Assembly (NCBI GenBank): GCA_045632125.1
Contig: JAZQWC010000039.1
Span: 1 to 49,155 of the forward strand
From: CALWPV01 sp045632125
Lineage (GTDB): Bacteria > Bacillota > Clostridia > Lachnospirales > Bianqueaceae
Direction: 5' to 3'
Length of the DNA: 49,155 bases
Each line of letters opens with the position of its first letter. Positions within the stretch are counted from its first letter, which is position 1. The notes under the pieces are model-generated. The model was not told where the DNA came from and made no database searches. It saw only the letters and a list, made by a program, of their open reading frames with translations. Position numbers and translations under genes: made by a program. Shown here one piece after another: positions 9,188 through 16,398 of this stretch.

Positions 9188-10558
9188 ATGAAACAAAAGA
9201 TCAAGCAAACAATTTATGATGCTGCATTGCAGGCGAAACTAAGAAATGAAGCAAAAATAGCGGAACTTTCGGATCAAATTTCGGTGGAGTCTTACCGTCA
9301 CTTGGTAAGAAAGGGAGATTGTGGTGAGATCTGGACGGAGGCCCTTCAAACTGCGCTTCTGGAACATGAGATCGTCGTCATTCCGGCTTCGCAAGAAGTA
9401 TATTGGTTGGACATGACCATTGTAATTCCGTCTAATCGACGGATCGAAGCCACCGGCGCAACCATTCGAATGGTCGCAGACTGTGAAGTAATTATGCTGC
9501 GTAATGAGCATACTCATGATGGTACATATGAACCGATTCTGGGAGACGACTGCGATGAAAATATATCGATCCACGGAGGCTGCTGGGAAGAGTGCAGTAC
9601 CGAAAGAGGAATTCGAAAATATGCTGAAAACATTGAGGGGTTTCATGGTGTTCAAACCTTGATGCTGTTTAATAATTTAAAGCATTTGACTATATCCAAT
9701 GTTACTTTCGCCAGAACTAAATCTTTTTCGGTTCAGGTGGGAGATCTGACAGACGGTGTATTTGAAAACTTTTTCTTCATCGATTGTTTTGCAGATGGAT
9801 TGCATGTAAACGGCAATTCAAAGAATCTGTGGATCCGAAACTTTAGTGGGCATGTAGGTGACGATCTGGTGGCCCTGAATATGTATGATTGGCTGGGATC
9901 TTCCATTAATTACGGACCCGCAAGCAATATATTCTGTGAGGAGATCCATTCCGCTCCGGATAGTAAGGCGAAAGCCATGCGTCTGCAGCCGGGAAAATTC
10001 GAATTTAGCAACGGACAGATCGTGGATTGCCGATTAGAAAATGTATATATTCGAAGGGTGAGCGGTATTTTTGAGTACAAGCTGTATTGGCAGACACCTC
10101 CTTACCGCTTAGGGGAAAAGCCGGAGGGAGCCGGTGTGGGTTCAGCCAACAATATCTTCTATGAAGATATTCATGTGATTTCCAATCGTGAATGGTATCC
10201 CGTTGATGATTCAATCACTGGATATTTCGGAATGTTTTTCTTGAATTCCAACATTGGATACATTTCACTGGAAAATATAGAATATGTACGTCGACCCAAT
10301 GAAAGTCCTAGAAGCTTTTTGGTGGCAGCGGGTCCGATGAGTTTTCGACAGGGAGATATAGAGGTGTTCGATCCTTATGCTGAAGGTATAGTTGACATAT
10401 TAGAACTGGAGAACATACGAATCGATGGCAAGCCTGCCAAAGAAATTGATGAGATCCTGTATGAAATTACTTTCGACGATGTAAATCGAGATGGATTTTC
10501 CTCCGGAAAAGGTACTGTGAAACAGATTATTTTAGATGGTAGACGAATTAGAGGTTAA
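9188..10558 (+). CDS. GH28-like right-handed beta-helix glycosidase
   Basis: 456 residues with repetitive beta-helix texture (short hydrophobic turns such as LKHLTISNVTF and VFENFFFIDC). DGLHVNGNSKNLWIRN and HVGDDLVALN resemble the NTD and DD catalytic motifs of GH28 polygalacturonases and rhamnogalacturonan-type hydrolases. The classical HG and RIK motifs are not clear, so the family call is by fold and partial motif only. It may act on a uronic-acid or related linkage, or be an inactive relative. ATG 9188 is preferred over ATG 9167 because GGAG lies 7 nt before it. Last gene of the glycosidase row. No signal peptide. Confidence 0.72.
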   Translation: MKQKIKQTIYDAALQAKLRNEAKIAELSDQISVESYRHLVRKGDCGEIWTEALQTALLEHEIVVIPASQEVYWLDMTIVIPSNRRIEATGATIRMVADCEVIMLRNEHTHDGTYEPILGDDCDENISIHGGCWEECSTERGIRKYAENIEGFHGVQTLMLFNNLKHLTISNVTFARTKSFSVQVGDLTDGVFENFFFIDCFADGLHVNGNSKNLWIRNFSGHVGDDLVALNMYDWLGSSINYGPASNIFCEEIHSAPDSKAKAMRLQPGKFEFSNGQIVDCRLENVYIRRVSGIFEYKLYWQTPPYRLGEKPEGAGVGSANNIFYEDIHVISNREWYPVDDSITGYFGMFFLNSNIGYISLENIEYVRRPNESPRSFLVAAGPMSFRQGDIEVFDPYAEGIVDILELENIRIDGKPAKEIDEILYEITFDDVNRDGFSSGKGTVKQIILDGRRIRG

Positions 10559-10572
10559 CAGAAAAATATAAA

Positions 10573-10601
10573 TTGAAATCAAAGCGGTTTTCTGTTACAA
10601 T
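10573..10601 (+). promoter_or_regulatory. Promoter of the ABC-F gene
   Basis: TTGAAA (10573-10578), 17-bp spacer, TACAAT (10596-10601). The spacer overlaps the right arm of an inverted repeat AACAGAAAA (10557-10565) and TTTTCTGTT, which could be a weak stop for the upstream operon or an operator. Confidence 0.7.
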
Positions 10602-10657
10602 ATTGTTTTTGGAAGATATAGTGCGAATACAGCATTTGATATAAAGCGGAGGAAGCT

Positions 10658-12214
10658 ATGAGCATCTTAAATGTAGAACATTTGACCCACGGATTTGGTA
10701 ATCGTGCGATTTTTGAGGATGTGTCGTTTAGACTTTTGAAGGGCGAGCACATTGGATTGATCGGTGCCAACGGTGAAGGTAAATCTACTTTCATGAATAT
10801 TATTACCGGTAAATTGATGCCCGATGAAGGTAAGATCGAATGGGCAAAGAATGTGAAAGTCGGCTATCTGGATCAGCATGCAGTGCTGGAAAAAGGCATG
10901 ACCATTGGTTTTGTACTGCGCAGTGCCTTTGATGAACTGTTTGAAATGGAAGAACGGATGAATCAAATCTGCAACGATATGGCTACTGCAGATGAAGCGC
11001 AGATGGAAGAATACATGGAAGAATTGGGCGTGATCCAGGACCTTTTGACAAACCGTGATTTTTATTTGATTGATTCTAAGGTAGAAGAAGTGGCACGTGC
11101 ACTGGGTTTGCTGGAACTGGGATTGGATCGGGATGTAACCGACCTGTCAGGCGGTCAGCGTACGAAGGTGCTGTTGGCAAAACTGCTTCTTGAGAAACCG
11201 GACATTCTGCTGCTTGATGAGCCTACCAACTATTTGGATGTGGAGCATATCAACTGGCTGCGTCGATATTTGCAGGAGTATGAGAATGCATTTATCCTCA
11301 TTTCACATGATATTCCTTTCCTGAATAGTGTAATTAACCTGATCTACCATATGGATAATCAGGAGCTGAATCGCTATGTAGGTGATTATGATAAGTTCCA
11401 GGAAGTATATGCCATGAAGAAGGCACAGCTGGAAGCGGCTTATAACCGTCAGCAGCAGGAGATTGCAGACTTGAAGGACTTTGTGGCCCGAAATAAAGCT
11501 CGTGTGGCGACTCGCAATATGGCTATGTCCCGTCAAAAAAAGCTGGATAATATGGAACTGATCGAACTGGCAGCAGAAAAGCCTAAACCGGAATTCAACT
11601 TCAAAACTGCACGTACCCCCGGACGTTATTTGTTTACCACCAAAGATTTGGTGATTGGTTATGACGAACCTTTGTCAAAACCATTGAATCTGAGTATGGA
11701 GCGCGGCAGCAAGATCGTTTTGACCGGCGCGAATGGTATAGGAAAGACTACTCTGCTGAAAAGTTTACTGGGTCTGATCAAACCTATTTCCGGTGAAGTA
11801 GAGCAGGGTGACTATTTGGAAATTGGCTATTTTGAGCAGGAAATGTCTCCGGATATTACCACCACCTGTTTGGAAGAAATCTGGAATGAATTTCCAAGCT
11901 TGAACCAATACGAAGTGCGCTCTGCATTGGCTAAATGCGGTTTGACCACCATGCACATCGAGAGCCTGGTAAAGGTACTTTCCGGTGGTGAGCAGGCAAA
12001 GGTGCGTTTGTGTAAACTGATCAACCGTGAGTCAAATATTTTAGTACTGGACGAGCCTACAAACCATTTGGATGTAGTAGCAAAGGACGAATTAAAACGT
12101 GCTCTGAAAGAATATAAAGGCAGTATCCTGATGGTATGTCATGAACCTGAGTTTTACGATGGTTTGGCAACAGATGTATGGGACTGCACCAAATGGACCA
12201 CTCGTTTGGTATAA
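10658..12214 (+). CDS. ABC-F family ATPase (ribosome-associated type)
   Basis: 518 residues with two ABC domains and no membrane segments. Domain 1 has Walker A GANGEGKST, signature LSGGQRTKV and Walker B ILLLDEPTNYLD. A charged helical linker (about 230-300, rich in R/K/Q) is the P-site interaction region of ABC-F proteins. Domain 2 has GANGIGKTT, LSGGEQAKV and ILVLDEPTNHLD. ABC-F proteins bind the ribosomal E site and rescue stalled translation; some give resistance to ribosome-targeting antibiotics. The C-terminus is short, ending soon after domain 2. I cannot separate housekeeping from resistance type by eye. GGAGG lies 7 nt before the ATG. Confidence 0.93.
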   Translation: MSILNVEHLTHGFGNRAIFEDVSFRLLKGEHIGLIGANGEGKSTFMNIITGKLMPDEGKIEWAKNVKVGYLDQHAVLEKGMTIGFVLRSAFDELFEMEERMNQICNDMATADEAQMEEYMEELGVIQDLLTNRDFYLIDSKVEEVARALGLLELGLDRDVTDLSGGQRTKVLLAKLLLEKPDILLLDEPTNYLDVEHINWLRRYLQEYENAFILISHDIPFLNSVINLIYHMDNQELNRYVGDYDKFQEVYAMKKAQLEAAYNRQQQEIADLKDFVARNKARVATRNMAMSRQKKLDNMELIELAAEKPKPEFNFKTARTPGRYLFTTKDLVIGYDEPLSKPLNLSMERGSKIVLTGANGIGKTTLLKSLLGLIKPISGEVEQGDYLEIGYFEQEMSPDITTTCLEEIWNEFPSLNQYEVRSALAKCGLTTMHIESLVKVLSGGEQAKVRLCKLINRESNILVLDEPTNHLDVVAKDELKRALKEYKGSILMVCHEPEFYDGLATDVWDCTKWTTRLV

Positions 12215-12228
12215 GGAAAACAACTAAG

Positions 12229-12270
12229 AAGGACCTCGTTGGCACAGAGACTGTGTCAACGAGGTCCTTT
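12229..12270. terminator. Bidirectional terminator between ABC-F and radical SAM genes
   Basis: AAGGACCTCGTTG (12229-12241) and CAACGAGGTCCTT (12257-12269) pair perfectly over 13 bp, with further pairing CACAG/CTGTG inside. T and A tracts flank it, serving both convergent genes. Confidence 0.85.
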
Positions 12271-12274
12271 AACA

Positions 12275-13297
12275 TTATAAATTCATACGCTTCAAATCAA
12301 AATCAAAAAATTCAAGTTTTCTGGTTTGACAGTTGCCATCATCACCCAATGCATCACCGCACAGATAATAGGCATTAGCGAAACAACCGCGAGCGCAGCC
12401 GTGTTGAAGAGGACAACGTTTACAATTGTAATCCTGAGAAAGCCGTGCTATGGCAAGTTGCTGCAGAGTCTGAATCTTAGCTGTAATAATTTCCGCAGAA
12501 TCAGTCAAAATATTGCCGCAGGCATGCGCATCGGCATATAACATTTGACAGGGGAAGATCGTACCATCGGTACGGATAAGGGCGGCAGCGGGATTTGCTG
12601 GATCTGCCAGAGCGCAGGTGGTTCCGGTTCGAGGCAGTTCTGTGGCATAATCAGGATACTCTTGATTTAAACGATCCAACAGTTTAAGCACTTGTATTTT
12701 TTGTTGGGGTTTTAAACCAACAGAATCCCAATCGTCAGAAGCGTTGCCGTTGCAGGCTACGAAATCATAAATGGGAGGGCAGCCCAGTGAAACAGCCAAG
12801 TGGAAAAAAGGTTCTACGTCAGATAAGTTATTTTGAGAAATCACCATCTTGATCGAAGGAACCAGAGAAAGGGATCGCAAGCGTTTGATGAATGAAAGGG
12901 TTCGGTTAAAAGAACCACTTCCGCGTGTTAGAGAGTTGATTGCGTCGGAAGAGCCATCCAGGCTGATCTGCACCCGAAAGCGTGTTGGATCTTTTTGGGC
13001 GGCAGCAAAGAAGGCTTCATTATGTACAGTTCCGTTTGTGACAAAACTGAAGGTGTATTCAGGATGTTGATCAATATATTCCAGAATCTCTTTTAGCTGG
13101 GTATGGAGCAAAGGCTCACCGCCGGCGAGAGAAAACGAGGAGCAATCGAATTCCCTATGCAGTCGCTCGATGGTCTGGATAAGCTGTACGGCAGAAAGTT
13201 CTTTGCGAGTATGGTTCAAACCGGAGCGATTATAGCAGGTAATGCAGTTCAGGTTGCATTGATTGGTGATTTCAAAGTAGGCACTGATCATTCGCAT
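12275..13297 (-). CDS. Radical SAM protein with SPASM domain
   Basis: 340 residues. The [4Fe-4S]-SAM motif is CNLNCITC (C14, C18, C21), followed by the SAM-binding glycine-rich FSLAGGEPLL. The C-terminal SPASM region carries a Cys-rich array including FPCQMLYADAHACGN and CKRCPLQHGCARGC, which would hold auxiliary Fe-S clusters. Such enzymes modify ribosomal peptides or proteins by radical chemistry (thioether, C-C or epimerised residues). The start overlaps the end of the PqqD-like gene by 10 bp, so the two are translationally coupled. No precursor peptide gene was found beside it. An alternative role is maturation of a protein encoded elsewhere. Confidence 0.9.
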   Translation of the reverse strand: MRMISAYFEITNQCNLNCITCYNRSGLNHTRKELSAVQLIQTIERLHREFDCSSFSLAGGEPLLHTQLKEILEYIDQHPEYTFSFVTNGTVHNEAFFAAAQKDPTRFRVQISLDGSSDAINSLTRGSGSFNRTLSFIKRLRSLSLVPSIKMVISQNNLSDVEPFFHLAVSLGCPPIYDFVACNGNASDDWDSVGLKPQQKIQVLKLLDRLNQEYPDYATELPRTGTTCALADPANPAAALIRTDGTIFPCQMLYADAHACGNILTDSAEIITAKIQTLQQLAIARLSQDYNCKRCPLQHGCARGCFANAYYLCGDALGDDGNCQTRKLEFFDFDLKRMNL

Positions 13298-13554
13298 GAT
13301 ACGATGATTCCCTGCTGCATCAGCTGATTCAAAAAGTCCTCTACATCATGAAGAATCTCTTCACGAGGAGCGTCATATTCCTGAAGAAGAGTATCTACGA
13401 TGGCATCCAGAGTAGCACCATCACCCATTGCTTTAAACAGGGCTACACCAATTTCGTCTATAATGCAGGTGTTGCCGGATGCAGGATCAAAAATTACAAG
13501 GCCTGTTTCGTCAGTTTCGATATATTCCATATCAGGATTTTTCTTGAATAACAT
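13288..13554 (-). CDS. PqqD-like RiPP recognition element protein
   Basis: 88 residues, the length and pattern of the PqqD fold: a beta-hairpin start (YIETDETGLVIFDPASG), then IIDEIGVALFKAMGDGAT, the small winged-helix core, and a C-terminal helix ending near LNQLMQQGIIV. PqqD-like proteins hold the leader of a precursor peptide and present it to the partner radical SAM enzyme, here encoded directly downstream with 10-bp overlap. GGGAGG lies 6 nt before the ATG. Its promoter at 13585-13613 is back to back with the luxS promoter. Confidence 0.85.
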   Translation of the reverse strand: MLFKKNPDMEYIETDETGLVIFDPASGNTCIIDEIGVALFKAMGDGATLDAIVDTLLQEYDAPREEILHDVEDFLNQLMQQGIIVSCE

Positions 13555-13584
13555 GGTAATACCTCCCGTATTTAGTTATTTTCT

Positions 13585-13613
13585 ATTTTAACTTTATTCT
13601 AATAGAAATGCAA
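13585..13613 (-). promoter_or_regulatory. Promoter of the PqqD-radical SAM pair
   Basis: On the minus strand: TTGCAT (13613-13608), 17-bp spacer, TAAAAT (13590-13585), about 30 bp before the start codon. Confidence 0.55.
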
Positions 13614-13639
13614 GGGGGGAAGGGAAGAAAACAGAAAAC

Positions 13640-13668
13640 TTGACAGGTAAATATAAAGCTGATACACT
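13640..13668 (+). promoter_or_regulatory. Promoter of luxS
   Basis: Consensus TTGACA (13640-13645), 17-bp spacer, TACACT (13663-13668). No SAM riboswitch or T-box is visible in the short leader. Confidence 0.7.
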
Positions 13669-13704
13669 TAAGCAGATATAATATGTAAGATAATGGAGGT
13701 AAAC

Positions 13705-14190
13705 ATGAAAACGATTGCCAGTTTTACCATTGATCATATGAAGTTATTGCCCGGTATTTATGTTTCCAGAAAGGATAGCCTGGGTGAGGATAAAGGAAGT
13801 GTAACCACCTTCGATATTCGTATGACTCGTCCCAATTTTGAGCCTGTAATGAATACTGCAGAGATCCATGCACTGGAGCATTTGGGCGCTACTTTTTTGC
13901 GTAATCATAGTGAATGGGCATCACAAATTATTTATTTTGGTCCTATGGGCTGCCGCACCGGCTTTTATTTGATCGTTGCCGGAGATCGTACTTCAAACGA
14001 AATTGCTCCTTTGGTAAAAGAAATGATGGAGTTTATTCGTGACTACGAAGGAAAGATTCCTGGTGCCAGTGCTGTAGAGTGTGGCAATTATTTAGATTTG
14101 AATCTGGATATGGCCAAGTACTGGGCATGTAAATATTTGCGAGAAGTGTTGGAACAGTTGGATGAAGAGCGTCTGCAGTATCCTCAATAA
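13705..14190 (+). CDS. luxS: S-ribosylhomocysteine lyase LuxS
   Basis: 161 residues, standard LuxS length. The metal site is HALEH (H55, H59, with catalytic E58) plus C126 in ECGNY. The catalytic cysteine is C83 in GPMGCRTGFYL. It cleaves S-ribosylhomocysteine to homocysteine and DPD, the precursor of AI-2, as part of the activated methyl cycle. I use ATG 13705 since GGAGG lies just before it; the in-frame ATG at 13693 would place that site inside the gene. It is transcribed alone, with no pfs or methionine gene beside it. Confidence 0.97.
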   Translation: MKTIASFTIDHMKLLPGIYVSRKDSLGEDKGSVTTFDIRMTRPNFEPVMNTAEIHALEHLGATFLRNHSEWASQIIYFGPMGCRTGFYLIVAGDRTSNEIAPLVKEMMEFIRDYEGKIPGASAVECGNYLDLNLDMAKYWACKYLREVLEQLDEERLQYPQ

Positions 14191-14239
14191 AGAAAAAAGA
14201 AAAATAATTGTAAAAAATAAAAAAAGTTTGAAAAAGTTG

Positions 14240-14268
14240 TTGACTTTTGAAATGAGTTGTGGTAATAT
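14240..14268 (+). promoter_or_regulatory. Promoter of tRNA-Thr
   Basis: TTGACT (14240-14245), 17-bp spacer, TAATAT (14263-14268). A full TATAAT overlaps at 14266-14271. It follows an A-rich stretch after luxS, an UP-element-like context typical of tRNA promoters. Confidence 0.65.
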
Positions 14269-14299
14269 AATTTTCGCGGTCAGGAAATGACCACAACAA

Positions 14300-14372
14300 G
14301 CTGCTATGGCTCAGTCGGTAGAGCGTCGCCTTGGTAAGGCGGAGGTCACCAGTTCAAATCTGGTTAGCAGCT
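14300..14372 (+). tRNA. tRNA-Thr (anticodon GGT)
   Basis: Acceptor GCTGCTA/TAGCAGC pairs over 7 bp, with discriminator T. D-arm GGCTCAGTCGGTAGAGC, anticodon stem TCGCC/GGCGG with loop TTGGTAA giving anticodon GGT (ACC/ACT threonine codons), T-arm CCAGTTCAAATCTGG. CCA is not encoded. Confidence 0.95.
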
Positions 14373-14377
14373 CACAA

Positions 14378-14410
14378 AGCAAGTTCGGTAAATACTGAAC
14401 TTGCTTTTTT
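14378..14410 (+). terminator. Terminator of tRNA-Thr
   Basis: AAGCAAGTTC (14378-14387) and GAACTTGCTT (14397-14406) form a perfect 10-bp stem followed by a T run. Confidence 0.85.
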
Positions 14411-14431
14411 GTTATCTAAAATCCTGCAATG

Positions 14432-14466
14432 AAAAACTCCCGATCAAAAAAAGATCGGGAGTTTTT
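14432..14466. terminator. Bidirectional terminator before the minus-strand gene end
   Basis: AAAAACTCCCGATC (14432-14445) and GATCGGGAGTTTTT (14453-14466) pair perfectly over 14 bp with a 7-nt loop. It has T tracts in both directions and lies 18 bp past the stop of the minus-strand membrane protein gene. Confidence 0.85.
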
Positions 14467-14483
14467 GTTGTAAGGGCGAGAAA

Positions 14484-15299
14484 TTAATTGGTGGTAACAT
14501 CTTGATAAATTACACCACAGAGTACATCGCCGCTGCCTTCACTGCAATATACCATGATAAGGCGCTGCCATTCCATTACATTGGGCGCGTATTCATAACT
14601 TATGGTTTTGGCATCAGGAAAAAGGGCAGAAGCGGCTGCGATGTCAGCTGCATCGTTATAGGATACAAAAGCGGTACTAAAGTCGAAACCAACGGGAACC
14701 AGATACGTATTGTAATACTCTTCAGCAGTAAGACGGATTTTTTCGCCGCTGCCGGGATAAGTGCCGTAGGTCTGGGTACCTTGGCTGAAAAAGTCGGCTA
14801 CCTGAGCGGCTGAGAATATCACGTCGCTGCTTACCGCTGTACCTGTGGGTGACAGGCAAAGACCGGATGTGCCCACATATTCAGACAAGGAAGCGGTATC
14901 GCGAGACAATAAACAAGTGAGCACATTGACCATGATATCATCATAGGAGGAACCGGAGGTTTCATAATTCAAATCGGGGGTATCTGGCTGATCTTCCGGG
15001 ATCAAATCAGAAATCAGTTCAGAGTCAATTGCCGAGCTCTGATCCGCAGCACTGTCTTGCACATCAATAGAAGAGTCTGACGAAGAGGATTCGTCGGCCG
15101 GTAAAGAATCGATAGCAGAGTCTTCTTCCAACATGTCATCGGAGTCTGAAACGGAAAATACCGATGAGTCCATAGGGGGCAGGTCGGATGAGGCGGAGGA
15201 ATCCTGTTTTAATTGCATAGGATTCAAAACCACCACGATTGTACAAACAACAATTAAAATAAATACAAAAATTAAACTTCGCTTTATAGTTTTATTCAT
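14484..15299 (-). CDS. Anchored protein with Ser/Asp-rich stalk, unknown function
   Basis: 271 residues. The N-terminus MNKTIKRSLIFVFILIVV is a positively charged start followed by one hydrophobic segment with no lipobox Cys at the right place, so it is probably a signal anchor. Residues about 35-110 are very rich in Ser, Asp and Glu (repeated DSS, SSDS and DSA runs), a low-complexity extracellular stalk. The C-terminal 150 residues look folded (YDDIMVNVLTCLLSRDT, AEEYYNTYLVPVGFDF, WQRLIMVYC) and match no family I recognise. ATG 15299 has TGGAG 5-6 nt upstream; the longer TTG-initiated form is less likely. Own promoter at 15344-15372. Monocistronic. Confidence 0.75.
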   Translation of the reverse strand: MNKTIKRSLIFVFILIVVCTIVVVLNPMQLKQDSSASSDLPPMDSSVFSVSDSDDMLEEDSAIDSLPADESSSSDSSIDVQDSAADQSSAIDSELISDLIPEDQPDTPDLNYETSGSSYDDIMVNVLTCLLSRDTASLSEYVGTSGLCLSPTGTAVSSDVIFSAAQVADFFSQGTQTYGTYPGSGEKIRLTAEEYYNTYLVPVGFDFSTAFVSYNDAADIAAASALFPDAKTISYEYAPNVMEWQRLIMVYCSEGSGDVLCGVIYQDVTTN

Positions 15300-15343
15300 A
15301 GGGTCTCCAATCAATCTATTTATAAATAGGATGAATAGATTTA

Positions 15344-15372
15344 ATTATATCATAGTGGTACTTAAAGTGCAA
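15344..15372 (-). promoter_or_regulatory. Promoter of the Ser/Asp-rich membrane protein gene
   Basis: On the minus strand: TTGCAC (15372-15367), 17-bp spacer, consensus TATAAT (15349-15344). Confidence 0.75.
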
Positions 15373-15417
15373 CCGCAGTGCATTGAGAGAAATTTACGCC
15401 AAAAAACAAATTGGGGC

Positions 15418-15446
15418 TTGGCATAACGAGCAAGAAAGGGTATACT
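15418..15446 (+). promoter_or_regulatory. Promoter of the LacX-type epimerase operon
   Basis: TTGGCA (15418-15423), 17-bp spacer, TATACT (15441-15446). The leader of about 75 nt contains a GC-rich hairpin GCCGGC-GTG-GCCGGC (15479-15493) without a T tract. Confidence 0.75.
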
Positions 15447-15528
15447 TAATGGTAACAGAGCAATATGCTCAAACCGTTGCCGGCGTGGCCGGCCAAATAA
15501 ATCAAGCGATAGATTGGAGATATATCTC

Positions 15529-16398
15529 ATGATCACATTAGAAAATTCAAAGCTCATCGTGACTGCCAAGGAAGTTGGTGCCGAACTGACTCGTATTTAT
15601 GATAAAGAACATCAGCGTGAATGTCTGTGGACCGGTAATCCTGAATTTTGGAGACAGCAGGCTCCCACACTGTTCCCGGTAGTTGGCCGTTGCAAAAACT
15701 ACGAATATCGTTATAAAGGCCAGACCTATCATATGGGTCAGCACGGCTTTGTGCGTGAGGCTACTTTTGAAGTAGAATCTCAAAGTGATGAACAGGTAGT
15801 TTTTGTTTACAAAGCTAACGAAGAGACTCGCAAAGATTATCCCTTTGAGTTTACCTTCAAAATTACCTATACACTGAAGGATGATGCAGTAGAAACTGCT
15901 TATACTGTTATTAATGAATCCGACAGCGAACCCATGTACTTCTCTATCGGCGGACATCCCGGTTTCTTATATGATGGCCCGATTGGTGAGCAGATTTTGA
16001 CCTTCAGTGAAAAGGAAAACATCGACCGTGTACTGCTGAGCCCCGCTATGCAGTTCAGCCGTGAAGTAACTAAAGACTATGTAAAAAATGGTGAGCCTAT
16101 TGCGTTGTATGACGGAATCTTCGTAGATGACGCTTTGGTATTCCATGGTTTTAAATCCAATAAAATTGGTCTGCTGAATCCTAACACCGGCCGTGGCGTG
16201 GAAATGGACCTGACCGGCTTCCCCTACGTGGGCATCTGGGCTGCTAACAAACCGAACTGCCCCTATGCCTGCATCGAACCTTGGTTTGGTTTGGCAGATT
16301 ATGATGATTTCGAAGGCGAGCTACCGGAGAAAGATGGTATCGAAATGCTGCCGGCCAACGGTGTATTTAACTGTGCATTCAGCGTGAAGGTACTGTAA
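15529..16398 (+). CDS. Aldose 1-epimerase family protein (LacX-like)
   Basis: 289 residues with the galactose-mutarotase beta-sandwich pattern. Seen are an early PTLFPVVGRCKN, then YHMGQHGFVREATFEV with the His used in anomer interconversion, FSIGGHPGFLYDG with the second conserved His, and the late CIEPWFGLADYDD carrying a conserved Glu. This matches the LacX subgroup, which equilibrates alpha and beta anomers of an aldose; the sugar is unknown. I chose ATG 15529 because GGAGA lies 8 nt upstream. The stop codon overlaps the start of the next gene by one base, so the two are coupled. Confidence 0.88.
   Translation: MITLENSKLIVTAKEVGAELTRIYDKEHQRECLWTGNPEFWRQQAPTLFPVVGRCKNYEYRYKGQTYHMGQHGFVREATFEVESQSDEQVVFVYKANEETRKDYPFEFTFKITYTLKDDAVETAYTVINESDSEPMYFSIGGHPGFLYDGPIGEQILTFSEKENIDRVLLSPAMQFSREVTKDYVKNGEPIALYDGIFVDDALVFHGFKSNKIGLLNPNTGRGVEMDLTGFPYVGIWAANKPNCPYACIEPWFGLADYDDFEGELPEKDGIEMLPANGVFNCAFSVKVL

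Noticed and set aside
13555..13704. Possible RiPP precursor upstream of the PqqD-like gene
   Set aside because: Neither strand has a start codon followed by a peptide-sized frame; the interval is filled by two divergent promoters.
65..14372. tRNA genes as integration sites for a genomic island
   Set aside because: I found no integrase and no repeat of either tRNA 3' end within the window, so no attachment sites can be claimed.
15479..15493. GC-rich hairpin before the LacX-type gene as a terminator or riboswitch
   Set aside because: It has no T tract and no known riboswitch core; it is mentioned only as leader structure.
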